Part shown: one piece after another, positions 51,107-60,229 of the stretch
How positions within the stretch are numbered: position 1 is the stretch's first letter
How the letters are laid out: each line of letters begins with the position of its first letter
Source: Guptibacillus hwajinpoensis
Lineage (GTDB): Bacteria; Bacillota; Bacilli; Bacillales; Guptibacillaceae
DNA length: 64,000 bases
Assembly: GCF_020524165.1 (NCBI RefSeq)
Contig: NZ_JAIVKU010000007.1
Location: forward strand, 62,001 to 126,000
Reading direction: 5' to 3'
Program-made: the position numbers and the translations under genes
The notes under the pieces: model-generated
Databases searched by the model: none
What the model was told of the DNA's origin: nothing
Seen by the model: only the letters and a program-made list of their open reading frames with translations

Positions 51107-51919
51107 TTAACTGTTTTGTTCTGAAAGTAGCTTGCTTAACGACAAGTCTTCCGTAATGGATAACAGAATCTCGTCTGAAGCAGCCATTCCATGTGCTTCT
51201 GTTTTATGTAAATTTGGATAGCTTTCAAGAACTTCACCATGCGACGGAACAAATCCCTTGTCCCCATACTTAATAAGTTCATAGTCTAATAGGGAGTCTC
51301 CTGCTGTATAAACATAAGAAAGCCCTAGCTCATCCTTCAAATATTCAACCGCTTTCCATTTGTTTACTGGATTTGGAACAAAGTAAAGCTTTCTTCCCTG
51401 AAGACTCGGTTGCCAACCTTGCTCACGCGCCCATTCAAACAAAGCAGAAAGTTCTTCTCGTGACACTTGATCACGTCGAATAATGAGATAAACAAAGAGA
51501 TAATCTGCCTGGCGAATGCGATCCACCCAGTTCCCTGTAATTAGAGCCTCTAGTTGACGTATAAAAACAGGAAGAGATAAGCACGTCTCTAGGGATGCTT
51601 TTAACTGATCTGACCATCCCTTTACAACTTTCCCATCTTTTAAAATATGGCCTCCATTACTTGTCACAGCATACTCTGGTTGAATGGTATGTTGAAACAG
51701 CGTAATTCGTTGGTATTGTTCAATCGTTCTCGTTGTAACAGGAATAAAGAAGATTTCATTATTCAATTGTTGCAAAGCTTTACGTGAATAACTCGAAATA
51801 TAAGAAATGTCTTTTCCATCAAGCGTTTCAATCAAATGAACTTCTGGCACAGCACCAGGCTCAATCATTCGATGAGAATAAATTAAGGTGCGATCTAAAT
51901 CGCTCGCAAATGCTCTCAT
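51107..51919 (-). CDS. HAD-superfamily hydrolase of Ter-associated module
   Basis: Cytosolic HAD phosphatase of 270 aa. Motif I FASDLDRTLIYSHRM holds the nucleophilic Asp and acid/base Asp; motif II VTTRT; motif III/IV Lys and acidic residues in NKWKAVEYLKDEL and YTAGDSLLDYELIKYGDKG. A cap domain lies between. The ATG overlaps the StiP stop codon by one base (TAATG), so translation is coupled. In Ter loci this enzyme is predicted to dephosphorylate a ribosylated metabolite made by the neighbouring PRTases. Confidence 0.86.
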   Translation of the reverse strand: MRAFASDLDRTLIYSHRMIEPGAVPEVHLIETLDGKDISYISSYSRKALQQLNNEIFFIPVTTRTIEQYQRITLFQHTIQPEYAVTSNGGHILKDGKVVKGWSDQLKASLETCLSLPVFIRQLEALITGNWVDRIRQADYLFVYLIIRRDQVSREELSALFEWAREQGWQPSLQGRKLYFVPNPVNKWKAVEYLKDELGLSYVYTAGDSLLDYELIKYGDKGFVPSHGEVLESYPNLHKTEAHGMAASDEILLSITEDLSLSKLLSEQNS

Positions 51920-53034
51920 TATTCTTTCTCCATTGGCTGAATAAGTCCACAGCATGAGTAAGACATAGAAGAGTACTCTTCTATTGGTACGCCCCGATCC
52001 CTTGCTAAAATCAAAATATGTTCAAGGTTCATTTCAGCGTTTGGATGAACGAGGATCTTCCATGGTACCCGTCGCAGTAAAACTCTCGTTGTTTCTCCAA
52101 CACCTGGTTTAATGAGGTGATGATTCGTTATACCAAAATCGCGCTGAATATTCTCAATTGATTCTAGTCCTTTCCACTCAGGCTTCCGTTTCTGCTTCGT
52201 AATCGCTTCTACTCTGCTTTTCACGTCGTTATCTATAAAAGGAAACTGACTGCAAATCGTATCAATATACAAATTTGATACATCTTCTGAAGCAAGCTCA
52301 GCGTAGTATTTCGCTCCATGAAAATCCCCTTCATGAATCCAGCGGTTATTTAACACAGTGCGACTTACAAGTCCTGAAACAGTTGAATTTAAACAGGCGC
52401 TTGGAATAAGAAAATCTTCCCTGGTACCAAATAGAGAAGAACAGTCTCCAGGATCAGCTAAAACAGCTAACTCACTGGATAGATTCGCCCCCGTCAATTT
52501 ATTGAATTCAGAAACCGACTTCGTTAATTCGTTTGTAATCGCTCCTTTACCCGTCCAACCATCAATAAATGAAATCGAAGAGCCAGGATGTTTATTTAAA
52601 ATATATCGAAGTGCTTCCTCGTCAATCCCTCTATCGCGAATAATTGAAATGCTGTAATGAGGGAAATTTTGATCGTACTTATAAGCAAGATAGCGTTTGA
52701 TCAAAACTCCGATTGGCGTTCCTGCTCGAGCTAAAGAAACCAGTACGGTTTGAAACCCTCTTTCCGCTACAATTTGTTCGGCTACCACGCCTACGGCTAC
52801 GGCGACTTTATGTTTTGTTTCCTCAAGTGAAGCGTAAAACAGCTTCATGTATTCTTCGGTCGGCTTATATTCAATTGGTAGCATCTCTGAATAGTGAGTT
52901 CCTTGTTGAATCGCTTGCTCTCTCTCATCTGTGCTTTTTTCCATCGTTATCTCTGATAAATCTTTTAAAAGAAAAGTGACATCTTGCTCAGGATAGCTTC
53001 CCATTCTAGTAATCTGTGCAGTCAATTCATTCAT
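51919..53034 (-). CDS. StiP-type PELOTA/PRTase-like protein (cysteine protease StiP family)
   Basis: Cytosolic protein of about 371 aa matching the StiP family of Ter-linked genes. It contains VLVSLARAGTPIGVLIKRYL and ISFIDGWTGKGAITNEL, reminiscent of a phosphoribosyltransferase fold, and the conserved GDCSSLFGTREDFLIPSACLNSTVSGLVSRTVL. The C-terminal part (GVGETTRVLLRRVPWKILVHP...YSSMSYSCCGLIQP) is the PELOTA-like region. Start uncertain: GTG 53052, ATG 53034 or TTG 53025 are possible; the upstream AAAGGA suits the last two. It overlaps or abuts the PRTase gene. Confidence 0.8.
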   Translation of the reverse strand: MNELTAQITRMGSYPEQDVTFLLKDLSEITMEKSTDEREQAIQQGTHYSEMLPIEYKPTEEYMKLFYASLEETKHKVAVAVGVVAEQIVAERGFQTVLVSLARAGTPIGVLIKRYLAYKYDQNFPHYSISIIRDRGIDEEALRYILNKHPGSSISFIDGWTGKGAITNELTKSVSEFNKLTGANLSSELAVLADPGDCSSLFGTREDFLIPSACLNSTVSGLVSRTVLNNRWIHEGDFHGAKYYAELASEDVSNLYIDTICSQFPFIDNDVKSRVEAITKQKRKPEWKGLESIENIQRDFGITNHHLIKPGVGETTRVLLRRVPWKILVHPNAEMNLEHILILARDRGVPIEEYSSMSYSCCGLIQPMEKE

Positions 53035-53042
53035 TCCTTTCT

Positions 53043-54386
53043 TCACGAACACGTTACGATATAAACCGTTTTAATTTCTCGCTCATTTAATAATGTAGCG
53101 ATCTCCATAACATTCTCATCTGACACACGTTTTTCAAAGAAAACAAAGACCTCATCATATTCACCTTTTGGAATGTTATAAACATAGTGTTGAATAGCTT
53201 GATCTTCTGGGTTTTGAAAAGTGAAGCCCTCTGTAATGGCATAATTATCAAGATTAACGGGTTGGATAGGACTTCTCGTAGTAGAATGATAGGAGATATC
53301 TCCCTCCAAGTAAGAGGCAATCTTCATTGGAATGTACATAAACTCGCCCGTTCCAAGACATAATGTTTTTCCACCAAGTGGTTCTTTGTTTAAAAGCTTC
53401 GAAGCCTTCTGACATGATTCTTCTATCACTGCTTTATCCGCTTCGTTAATGCCAAACCTCCCACTATAAGAAAGGTAGCCATTCTCGGGTAAGGATCGAA
53501 ACTCCGATGAAAGGTTAATTCGATGAAAAAACGGTTCTACAGTTGAAGCTTCAATTGAATAAAAGTCATTGATTGGGCGTTCAAGTGGATGGCCTTCAAA
53601 CGCAATCGTCCCTTTAAGTAGTGATTCGACTCGGATCGTTATGCCTAGCTGTTTCTCCAATGCCTGATATTGTTCCATATGTTCTTCCGATCGCCAATCC
53701 AATAAAGAAAGAACAACGTAATGCTCGCGAGGGTATTTAGCGTGAAGCTCGTGAATAATGTTAAGACATGTTTTGCCCGTCGTAATTTCATCATCCACCA
53801 ATATGATGGGATTCGGTTTCTCAAGGATCGAGCGATTGGCATAACAGCGCTGGTCTACAGCATGAGAGTGTTCTTCTTTAAAGTTGAACTCTGGTACAAG
53901 ATCACCTACATTCTCTCGGGTTGTGTGGATATAATAACCCTGTTGAAAGCAATCAAATACTCCATGACCAAGGGCTGTGGCCGTTTCAGCAAATCCAATG
54001 ACAATCGGAGGTTCTTGAAGAGCAAGGGAGTTCCTTCGCAACATTTCGTAAGCTCTTTGAATGTCTTCGTTTTGATCACTTAAAAATCCATCTCGAATTT
54101 CTAAAAGGTGATTAACTGAGTGCCCTGTGACCCGTTCATAATAAGTAGAAGCAAGCAGTCCTGAAGCAAGCAGTGGTTTATAAGGATTAACCGGAAGATG
54201 CTTGCCAAGTATTTTGCTAACAAATAAAAAACCGCGTTTTTTATTGATGCGCGCTGCCATATTGAAGAACTCCGAGATTGGAAGATCTAACGCATTTTGA
54301 GTAATTTCAAGATTAACGTTCATATCCGACAGGATCGGAATATGGTATTGTTTCGGTAAGCATTTTGAAGAAATTGTACTTGTCAT
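53043..54386 (-). CDS. Phosphoribosyltransferase family protein of Ter module
   Basis: Cytosolic protein of 447 aa. Type I PRTase domain in the first half with the PRPP-binding motif IILVDDEITTGKTCLNII (near residue 195) and the upstream IGFAETATALGHGVFD. The second half (TRSP-like domain) has LSYSGRFGI and CLGTGEFMYIPMKIASYLEG. The ATG at 54386 (GGGGTG upstream) keeps the family N-terminus MAARINKKRGFLFVSKILGKHLPV and overlaps the preceding gene by 74 bp; ATG 54323 is a shorter option. Predicted to make a ribosylated small molecule with the aldolase, StiP and HAD enzymes. Confidence 0.84.
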   Translation of the reverse strand: MTSTISSKCLPKQYHIPILSDMNVNLEITQNALDLPISEFFNMAARINKKRGFLFVSKILGKHLPVNPYKPLLASGLLASTYYERVTGHSVNHLLEIRDGFLSDQNEDIQRAYEMLRRNSLALQEPPIVIGFAETATALGHGVFDCFQQGYYIHTTRENVGDLVPEFNFKEEHSHAVDQRCYANRSILEKPNPIILVDDEITTGKTCLNIIHELHAKYPREHYVVLSLLDWRSEEHMEQYQALEKQLGITIRVESLLKGTIAFEGHPLERPINDFYSIEASTVEPFFHRINLSSEFRSLPENGYLSYSGRFGINEADKAVIEESCQKASKLLNKEPLGGKTLCLGTGEFMYIPMKIASYLEGDISYHSTTRSPIQPVNLDNYAITEGFTFQNPEDQAIQHYVYNIPKGEYDEVFVFFEKRVSDENVMEIATLLNEREIKTVYIVTCS

Positions 54387-55473
54387 GATACACCCCATAG
54401 ATCAATGATTTCGTCATAACTTTCACTGCCCACTTATAATGTGGCTTAATCTCATTCATTTTGTTTTGAGAGTTACTTTTTAGAACTCCAATATCTCCAT
54501 TTGCATTCTCAAGGATACTAATCGCATCCAGGTACTCTTCCTTTGATACAACATTTACGCTTTGAACAACGTTAAGGTGTGAGGGATGAATAACCGTTTT
54601 TCCGATTAAACCATTCGTTAAATCAAGTAAGGTCTCATTTAATAGTCCAGTATTATAATCAGAGATGTTCTGATCTCCTCGCTCTCTTAATTCCTGGCGA
54701 CTATTGAAATATTCCCAAACTGGACCAGAAACCACAAAGCTTCTCCCAAAATAGTTGACCACATCTGCTATAAAATCTCTCATAACAGAAATATCATAAA
54801 TCGTTGATTGTGCACTGCGGCGAATCCCATAAAGTCCACAAAGGTCTGTCGCCCCGATCCGTACATTTAGGATGGAAGATTCGTATTCTTTGAACAGCAA
54901 TGAAAGAGAGTGGAATTCCGTGTAGCGAGTTTCCTTATAAAAAAGTTCTGGAGACTCTAATATTGGCATGCCGTAAAGCCGCGTTCCCGCTGTTTTTTCC
55001 ACATCTCGTAAAGTATGTAAGTACTCTCTACCATTACTTGTTGTGAACTTAGGAAACACAAATCCTGTTAAATAAAGAATAGAAGTTCCTAATTTTCTTG
55101 CCACTTCTTTTAATTGATTGGAAGAGCGGACGCGAATAAATAAGAGAGGTAAGTTCTCCCAATTCAGTCGCTCTTGTAGCATCGCATCTTCAATAGCCGA
55201 TAGATGGTCTACGGTTTGGTCAATTGCCTCCTCTACACAGTTGTCTCCGATTGCATCTTCAAGATCGAGAACGATCGTGACCACTTCTTTGTACTTTTGT
55301 TGAATCACCATAGTGGCAATGTCTTTTCGAATGGCAGGCATATACAAAGCAGCCCCTACCGCATAGGCGAGCTGTTCACGAGCTACATGTTTGTGGATTG
55401 GAGATGGTTTCTTAAAGAAAATATGCTCTTTTTGTATCGGTGATAGGTATTGAAAATATTCCAGCTTCTTCAC
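54313..55473 (-). CDS. HpcH/HpaI aldolase/citrate-lyase-like protein of Ter module
   Basis: Cytosolic TIM-barrel protein of 386 aa in the CitE/HpcH superfamily. Typical stretches: VVTIVLDLEDAIGDNCVEEA (acidic metal ligands), FIRVRSSNQL, YGMPILESPELFY, VRIGATDLCGLYGIRR and IGKTVIHPSHLNVVQSVNVVSKEEY. It probably performs an aldol or acyl-CoA lyase reaction in the Ter-linked biosynthetic pathway. Start at GTG 55473 has GGGGG directly adjacent, so a nearby downstream start is possible. The 3' end overlaps the PRTase gene. Confidence 0.83.
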   Translation of the reverse strand: MKKLEYFQYLSPIQKEHIFFKKPSPIHKHVAREQLAYAVGAALYMPAIRKDIATMVIQQKYKEVVTIVLDLEDAIGDNCVEEAIDQTVDHLSAIEDAMLQERLNWENLPLLFIRVRSSNQLKEVARKLGTSILYLTGFVFPKFTTSNGREYLHTLRDVEKTAGTRLYGMPILESPELFYKETRYTEFHSLSLLFKEYESSILNVRIGATDLCGLYGIRRSAQSTIYDISVMRDFIADVVNYFGRSFVVSGPVWEYFNSRQELRERGDQNISDYNTGLLNETLLDLTNGLIGKTVIHPSHLNVVQSVNVVSKEEYLDAISILENANGDIGVLKSNSQNKMNEIKPHYKWAVKVMTKSLIYGVYHDKYNFFKMLTETIPYSDPVGYER

Positions 55474-55514
55474 CCCCTATGATCTTTTATATCAAAATTT
55501 TGGTTTCATTGTAT

Positions 55515-55551
55515 AAAAAAGAAGGAGAGCACCCGCGTCTCCTCCTCTTTC
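55515..55551 (-). terminator. Terminator after yceF/terC
   Basis: Minus-strand arms AAGAGGAGGAGA and TCTCCTTCTT with a 9-nt loop and six T after the terC stop codon. It separates yceCDEF from the biosynthetic module, allowing only partial readthrough. Confidence 0.78.
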
Positions 55552-55553
55552 TG

Positions 55554-56333
55554 CTATTCGTTCTCTTTTGCTGAAGCTGTTTCTTCTGCGTAAGGACGAT
55601 TTCGGTTATTAATGTAATGAACAACAAATGTTCCAAGGAAAGCAAGAACAATGATCCCAAAGAAAGCTACGTGAGGAATTTCAATGTGGAACACGCTCAG
55701 GAACATCTTCACTGAAATAATGGCAATTAATACAAATGCTGTATTTTCCATTTCAGGTACTTTTTCAATCAATTTAAGGAATACACCCGCAACAGTTCTC
55801 ATAAGAAGAATACCAATCATTCCTCCAAGAAGCAGTACCCAAACTTGTTCTGAAATGGCTAATGCCGCTAGGATACTATCAGCAGAAAACGCGATATCCA
55901 TTAATTCTACTGAAATAACAGTAGCCCAGAACAACCCGAATGTACGTACAAGCCAGGTATCTTTTTTCATACCCTCTGTGCCTTCTTCTCCACCTTTACT
56001 TCTGAAGTGTTGAATCACAATCCAGGCAAGGTATGCCGCACCGAAGACTTTTATCCACCAAAATTTAATAAGGTACATCCCGATCCCAATAAATAAGAAT
56101 CGGAAGAAATAAGCGCCTATTAAACCATACGTTAACGCTTTTCTACGCTTTTCTGGGGGAAGGTGTTTTACCATAACGGCAAGAACGAGTGCGTTATCAG
56201 CTGATAACAACCCTTCCAGAAGAACCAATGTACCAATAAGCCCCCATGCAACAGGGTCCGTTAAAACTTCTCCCCACATTTCCCAATCAAAGAAAGAGGC
56301 ATATGTGTTTAGAATTTCTTGTAAGATTTCCAC
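55554..56333 (-). CDS. yceF: TerC family membrane protein (YceF/MeeF type)
   Basis: Membrane protein of 259 aa with seven to eight helices. TerC signatures: LEGLLSADNALVLAVMVKHLPPEKRRKAL with the acidic metal site, and VELMDIAFSADSILAALAISE in the second repeat. In B. subtilis the orthologue YceF (MeeF) exports Mn2+ and helps metal loading of secreted enzymes. Position after yceE and length match B. subtilis (257 aa). A terminator follows. Confidence 0.9.
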   Translation of the reverse strand: MEILQEILNTYASFFDWEMWGEVLTDPVAWGLIGTLVLLEGLLSADNALVLAVMVKHLPPEKRRKALTYGLIGAYFFRFLFIGIGMYLIKFWWIKVFGAAYLAWIVIQHFRSKGGEEGTEGMKKDTWLVRTFGLFWATVISVELMDIAFSADSILAALAISEQVWVLLLGGMIGILLMRTVAGVFLKLIEKVPEMENTAFVLIAIISVKMFLSVFHIEIPHVAFFGIIVLAFLGTFVVHYINNRNRPYAEETASAKENE

Positions 56334-56367
56334 TTGATGTTTCCTCCTAATGTCAACTAGCTAAGCC

Positions 56368-56946
56368 TTAAACCTCAAGGCCATAATTTCTGCAAAGCGA
56401 AGCAAGGCCACCTGAGAACCCACTTCCGATTGCGTTAAACTTCCATTCATTCCCGTGGCGATACAGTTCACAAACGACAACAGCCGTTTCTATTGAAAAG
56501 TCTTCACCAAGGTCAAAGCGCAACAGCTCTTCTCCTGTTGATTCATCCGCTAGACGAACAAAAGCATTGGATACTTGTCCAAAGTTTTGATGACGTGATT
56601 CCGCATCATGAATTGTAACGGTAATCCCGATTTTATCAACATGAGCTGGAATTTTTGAAAAATCCACGATCAGCTGCTCATCGTCTCCATCACCCTCACC
56701 AGTGCGGTTGTCACCTGTATGAATAACTGATTTGCTTGGATGCTCTAAGTTGTTATAAAAAATGAAATCTAGATCATCTTGACAACGATTATTGACATCT
56801 ACTAGAAATGCAGATGCATCTAAATCAAAGTCTGATCCACCTTGATATTTGTTCGTATCCCAACCAAGTCCAATAAGTCCTTTAACGAGTCCAGGATTCG
56901 TTTTTGTTAAGTCAATTCTCTGCCCTTTAGATAGTTGAATGCCCAT
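56368..56946 (-). CDS. yceE: TerD family protein (YceE)
   Basis: Calcium-binding TerD-domain protein of 192 aa: IDLTKTNPGLVKGLIGLGWDTNKYQGGSDFDLDASAFL, HTGDNRTGEGDGDDEQLIVD with clustered Asp/Glu ligands, and VTIHDAESRHQNFGQVSNAFVRLADE. TerD proteins form part of the chemical-stress and tellurite resistance complex at the inner membrane with TerC. Third of three tandem terD paralogues, in the same length order as B. subtilis yceC-D-E (201, 193, 192 aa here). Confidence 0.92.
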   Translation of the reverse strand: MGIQLSKGQRIDLTKTNPGLVKGLIGLGWDTNKYQGGSDFDLDASAFLVDVNNRCQDDLDFIFYNNLEHPSKSVIHTGDNRTGEGDGDDEQLIVDFSKIPAHVDKIGITVTIHDAESRHQNFGQVSNAFVRLADESTGEELLRFDLGEDFSIETAVVVCELYRHGNEWKFNAIGSGFSGGLASLCRNYGLEV

Positions 56947-57014
56947 TATGATCCCCCAATTCGCGTTTATATTGGAATGGCAAGAGGGAACGTCCCTCTT
57001 GCCAAAAGAAGAAT

Positions 57015-57596
57015 TTATCCGACTTGCAAACCAAAATCAGTTGCAATTCTAGCAAGTCCACCTTGATAACCTGAACCAACTGCAGAGAATTTCCACTCGC
57101 CGTTATGACGATAAAGTTCCCCTACAATGATTGCCGTTTCAATTGAGAAATCTTCTCCAAGATCGTAACGAATGAGCTCTTCGTTTGAATCTTCGTTAAG
57201 GATGCGAACAAATGCATTTGATACTTGGCCAAAGTTCTGATTACGTGATTCTGCATCATGAATTGTGATAACAAATGAGATCTTTTCGACTTGAGCAGGT
57301 ACATCTTGAAGGTGAACTTTTACTTGCTCGTCATCTCCTGAACCTTCACCTGTACGGTTATCTCCTGTATGAACAACAGAACCGCCGCCGCCTTCTGTCT
57401 GATTGTAGAAAACAAAATCTTTATCAGATGAGCATTTACCGTTACTATCTAGTAGGAAAACACTTGCATCAAGGTCAAAGTCATTACCGCCATCGTATTT
57501 ATTTGTGTCCCAGCCAAGTCCTACAATAACTTTTGATAGACCTGGATTCGTTTTCGTTAAATCTACTTTTTGTCCTTTAGATAATGATACAGCCAT
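57015..57596 (-). CDS. yceD: TerD family protein (YceD)
   Basis: TerD-domain protein of 193 aa with GLGWDTNKYDGGNDFDLDASVFLLDSNGKC, the Ca2+-site HTGDNRTGEGSGDDEQVKVH and ITIHDAESRNQNFGQVSNAFVRIL. Closest in sequence to its downstream neighbour yceE, which suggests tandem duplication. ATG preceded by AAAGGGG. Same role as other TerD proteins in stress resistance; individual functions of the three copies are not separable from sequence. Confidence 0.92.
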   Translation of the reverse strand: MAVSLSKGQKVDLTKTNPGLSKVIVGLGWDTNKYDGGNDFDLDASVFLLDSNGKCSSDKDFVFYNQTEGGGGSVVHTGDNRTGEGSGDDEQVKVHLQDVPAQVEKISFVITIHDAESRNQNFGQVSNAFVRILNEDSNEELIRYDLGEDFSIETAIIVGELYRHNGEWKFSAVGSGYQGGLARIATDFGLQVG

Positions 57597-57626
57597 GCTA
57601 GTCAGCCCCTTTAGTATTTTAGTAGT

Positions 57627-58232
57627 TTAATATTTTTTCGCAATGTCGCTTAAGCCAGCATCGTTCGTTCCATTTCCAATAGCAGCAAATTTCCATTCAC
57701 TACCGTGACGATAGATTTCTGCAACGAATAGGCTTGTCTTACCAGAATAGTTATCCGTAAGATTAAATTTAAGCATCTCTTCTTGATTTGTCTGATTCAC
57801 CACGCGGATAAACGCGTTCTGAATCATACCAAAATCCTGTTTACGTTTTACAGCATCATAAATATTAACAACAAATACAAGCTTCGTAATTCGTTGTGGC
57901 ACTTTTCCAAGATCGACCATGATTTGTTCATCATCACCGTCTCCGGCACCCGTTAAGTTATCACCTGTGTGATTAATACTTCCACACGCGCTCTTTAAGT
58001 TACCGAAATAAATTAAATCTTTCTTAGAAGTTAACTTATCATCCTCAAGCATTAGAATCGAAGCATCACAGTCGATATTAGCTCCGCCGCTTCCCCCTCC
58101 AAAGAGACCGCCTAGAAGACCACCCTTTTTTTGCTCAACCGGATCCCAGCCTAAGCCAACCATAATTTTCGATAAGCCGGCATTTCCTTTCGTTAAGTCA
58201 ATTCGTTGACCTTTCTGCAAAGAAATTGTCAA
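57627..58232 (-). CDS. yceC: TerD family protein (YceC)
   Basis: TerD-domain protein of 201 aa, first gene behind the ECF-type promoter. It is more divergent than the two following copies: a Gly-rich insert GGLLGGLFGGGSGGAN interrupts the N-terminal half, DCDASILML replaces DLDAS, and the acidic loop reads HTGDNLTGAGDGDDEQIMVD. The C-terminal part NIYDAVKRKQDFGMIQNAFIRVVNQ is conserved. B. subtilis YceC has the same length class and position. Confidence 0.9.
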   Translation of the reverse strand: MTISLQKGQRIDLTKGNAGLSKIMVGLGWDPVEQKKGGLLGGLFGGGSGGANIDCDASILMLEDDKLTSKKDLIYFGNLKSACGSINHTGDNLTGAGDGDDEQIMVDLGKVPQRITKLVFVVNIYDAVKRKQDFGMIQNAFIRVVNQTNQEEMLKFNLTDNYSGKTSLFVAEIYRHGSEWKFAAIGNGTNDAGLSDIAKKY

Positions 58233-58321
58233 ATCGTTTCACTCCTGTTAGTAGATTTAAGTTCTTAATGAAGTATGAAATGGTACATATGAGATTTACT
58301 AGTTAACTGCCTATTCTGTAA

Positions 58322-58347
58322 TACGCGCCAGGCTTCAGAAAGTTTCA
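58322..58347 (-). promoter_or_regulatory. ECF sigma (SigW/SigM type) promoter of yceC operon
   Basis: Minus-strand TGAAAC and CGTA separated by exactly 16 bp, about 90 bp upstream of the yceC start. This matches the consensus of extracytoplasmic-function sigma factors, which also drive the B. subtilis yce operon. Confidence 0.82.
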
Positions 58348-58485
58348 TGTTTCAACAAAAAAATTTGCTGCAAACACTAAAACCGATTCTTTCTATATAA
58401 AACTAACATATTTTCTACTAAAATGATTCCTTTAGCCTTTGGTCAACAATGATAAATTGAAAAGATTTTGTCGATTCTGTTAACG

Positions 58486-59151
58486 TTACTGAATGATCTT
58501 TTTTTCTTTTGCTTCTTTCAGCCAATCTGGAAATTCATTTAGAAGATTATTGTACAACACTTCATCACTTGTACGGTCAATATCTTCTATATGGAAGAAG
58601 TTGGCGTTATCAATGAATCTTCCCGTCATTGTATCCAATTTCTCTAACACGTCAAAATTCGAATCTCCTATACCAATAAACTGCCAAAAAAGTGGTTGGT
58701 CTGAGGATTCAACAATGGCTTTCTTAATGCCACGTTTACAGCCGCCATCATTAATAAACACAATAAATACCGGTTCGTTAGAAGGGTCTTCATTAACGTA
58801 TTTCCCAATCACGTCTTCCATTACTTGCGGTTCATCGTTCCTTCCAAATTTATGGACAAGGTCGTTCGAAAGAATTTGGCGATCCACATATCCTTCGAAA
58901 TCAAATTCTGTAACAGGCTTCAATCGACTGAACTCGTTGTCGTATACCCACACATCTAGTAAGCCATCATCATCAAATTGACTTGCTACCGCAAGAACAC
59001 GTTCCACTACTTTTTGTACAGTACCTTCTTTATATAGTTTTCGCATCGATCCGCTGATATCTAGGACAAGTCCTACTCTTGCGACAACTTGATCAAGATT
59101 TTTCTTCTTTAACACAATACCTGCGTTCTTTTTCATTAATGTAATACTCAT
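58486..59151 (-). CDS. VWA-domain protein (TerF-like) of Ter locus
   Basis: Cytosolic von Willebrand A domain protein of 221 aa. The MIDAS motif VLDISGSMRKLYKEG (DxSxS, near 29-33) binds a divalent metal, with further features in IFVIFINDGGCKRGIKKAI and FWQFIGIGDSNFDVLEKLD. TerF/TerY-type VWA proteins link TerD complexes with other partners. It is the third gene of a block with an ATP-grasp and a TerA-like gene, 18 bp after the former. Confidence 0.88.
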   Translation of the reverse strand: MSITLMKKNAGIVLKKKNLDQVVARVGLVLDISGSMRKLYKEGTVQKVVERVLAVASQFDDDGLLDVWVYDNEFSRLKPVTEFDFEGYVDRQILSNDLVHKFGRNDEPQVMEDVIGKYVNEDPSNEPVFIVFINDGGCKRGIKKAIVESSDQPLFWQFIGIGDSNFDVLEKLDTMTGRFIDNANFFHIEDIDRTSDEVLYNNLLNEFPDWLKEAKEKKIIQ

Positions 59152-59169
59152 CTGGTTACCTCCTTCATA

Positions 59170-60204
59170 TTAAGAAAGAACAACTTCTTTTTCGATATGA
59201 CTGGCGCGTATTCCCATTGCGGGATCTAACTTTAGAAATTCATTTCCACCATTTTGTAACAACTTGATCGCTTCATAAGGAATGTTAATGCCTGATAAAC
59301 AGCTAATGTTTAGTCCGCCGGCCATCCTTGGATTAATTTCAAGAAGCTTTGGAATGCCATTGCTGAACTTCACTTGAATATTTGAAATATAATCAATTTG
59401 ATACTCTTGATGAATCGCCCGCGCAATTTGAAGTAACTCCTCATTTTCCTCAAGTTCCCTTACTCGTCCTTCTACCTTCTTTCGAGGGATAGCAAGATGT
59501 AGTTCGCCATTGTACGCAAGGCAGTCAATGCTATATTCATATCCATCTAAATACTCTAGTACCATCAAATCTTGAAATGACTCTTGCTGACTTAAGATTG
59601 AGCATGCATGTTCATACGAAATCCTTCTCGAAACCCCTTCTGTCAGAAGCTCTTCAATCGTTTCCTGCTCCTCTTTTATCACACGAAAACCATTCGCACC
59701 TTCACCGATAACAGGCTTAAAACAAACGGTGTGACCTTTCTCTCGAAGGAAATGATACGCTTTTTTGAAATCTTCCACTTTGTTAACAACTGCATAATCC
59801 GGAAGAGGCACGATTGATTTTCCTAGCTCTTTTTCTTTTATAAGAATGGATTGGTACATGGCCGCTTTGTTGTCCATGAGAGCCATTAGTTCTGCATTAC
59901 ATACGAGAACTTTCACACCAATGCTGTGGAATTTCGAAAGGTTTTTTGAGATGAGGACATTTTCTTTACGTGGGATAAACAAATCGATCTTCTTGTCGAT
60001 ACACGTTTGCAGGCAATACTCAACGTACTCCTGACCATGTAGATCAGGTTCGACGAAGCCATGATCACAATACTGTAAATACAAAGCATCTTCATTTGGA
60101 TGTGAACCATATACTTCGAACACTCTTCCATCATTGTTATGGCGAATCAGTTCTATGTAATGTGCCACTGTTGTAAACCATCGATTAAACCAAATTCTTG
60201 TCAT
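59170..60204 (-). CDS. ATP-grasp enzyme of Ter locus
   Basis: Cytosolic ATP-grasp ligase of 344 aa. Pre-ATP-grasp domain in about 1-100 (IELIRHNNDGRVFEVYGSHPNEDALYLQYCDHGF), then ATP site CFKPVIGEGANGFRVIKEEQE, VLEYLDGYEYSIDCLAYNGEL and Mg-binding VKFSNGIPKLLEINPRMAGGLNISCLSGIN. It would join a carboxylate to an amine using ATP and is predicted to be part of the Ter-linked small-molecule pathway. ATG with GAGAAAC upstream; 25 bp after the TerA-like gene. Confidence 0.88.
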   Translation of the reverse strand: MTRIWFNRWFTTVAHYIELIRHNNDGRVFEVYGSHPNEDALYLQYCDHGFVEPDLHGQEYVEYCLQTCIDKKIDLFIPRKENVLISKNLSKFHSIGVKVLVCNAELMALMDNKAAMYQSILIKEKELGKSIVPLPDYAVVNKVEDFKKAYHFLREKGHTVCFKPVIGEGANGFRVIKEEQETIEELLTEGVSRRISYEHACSILSQQESFQDLMVLEYLDGYEYSIDCLAYNGELHLAIPRKKVEGRVRELEENEELLQIARAIHQEYQIDYISNIQVKFSNGIPKLLEINPRMAGGLNISCLSGINIPYEAIKLLQNGGNEFLKLDPAMGIRASHIEKEVVLS

Positions 60205-60229
60205 GTGTTTCTCCTTTTTTGTATGAAAA

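Noticed and set aside
53721..54083. 120-aa plus-strand open frame inside the PRTase gene
   Set aside because: Antisense shadow of a well-supported coding region.
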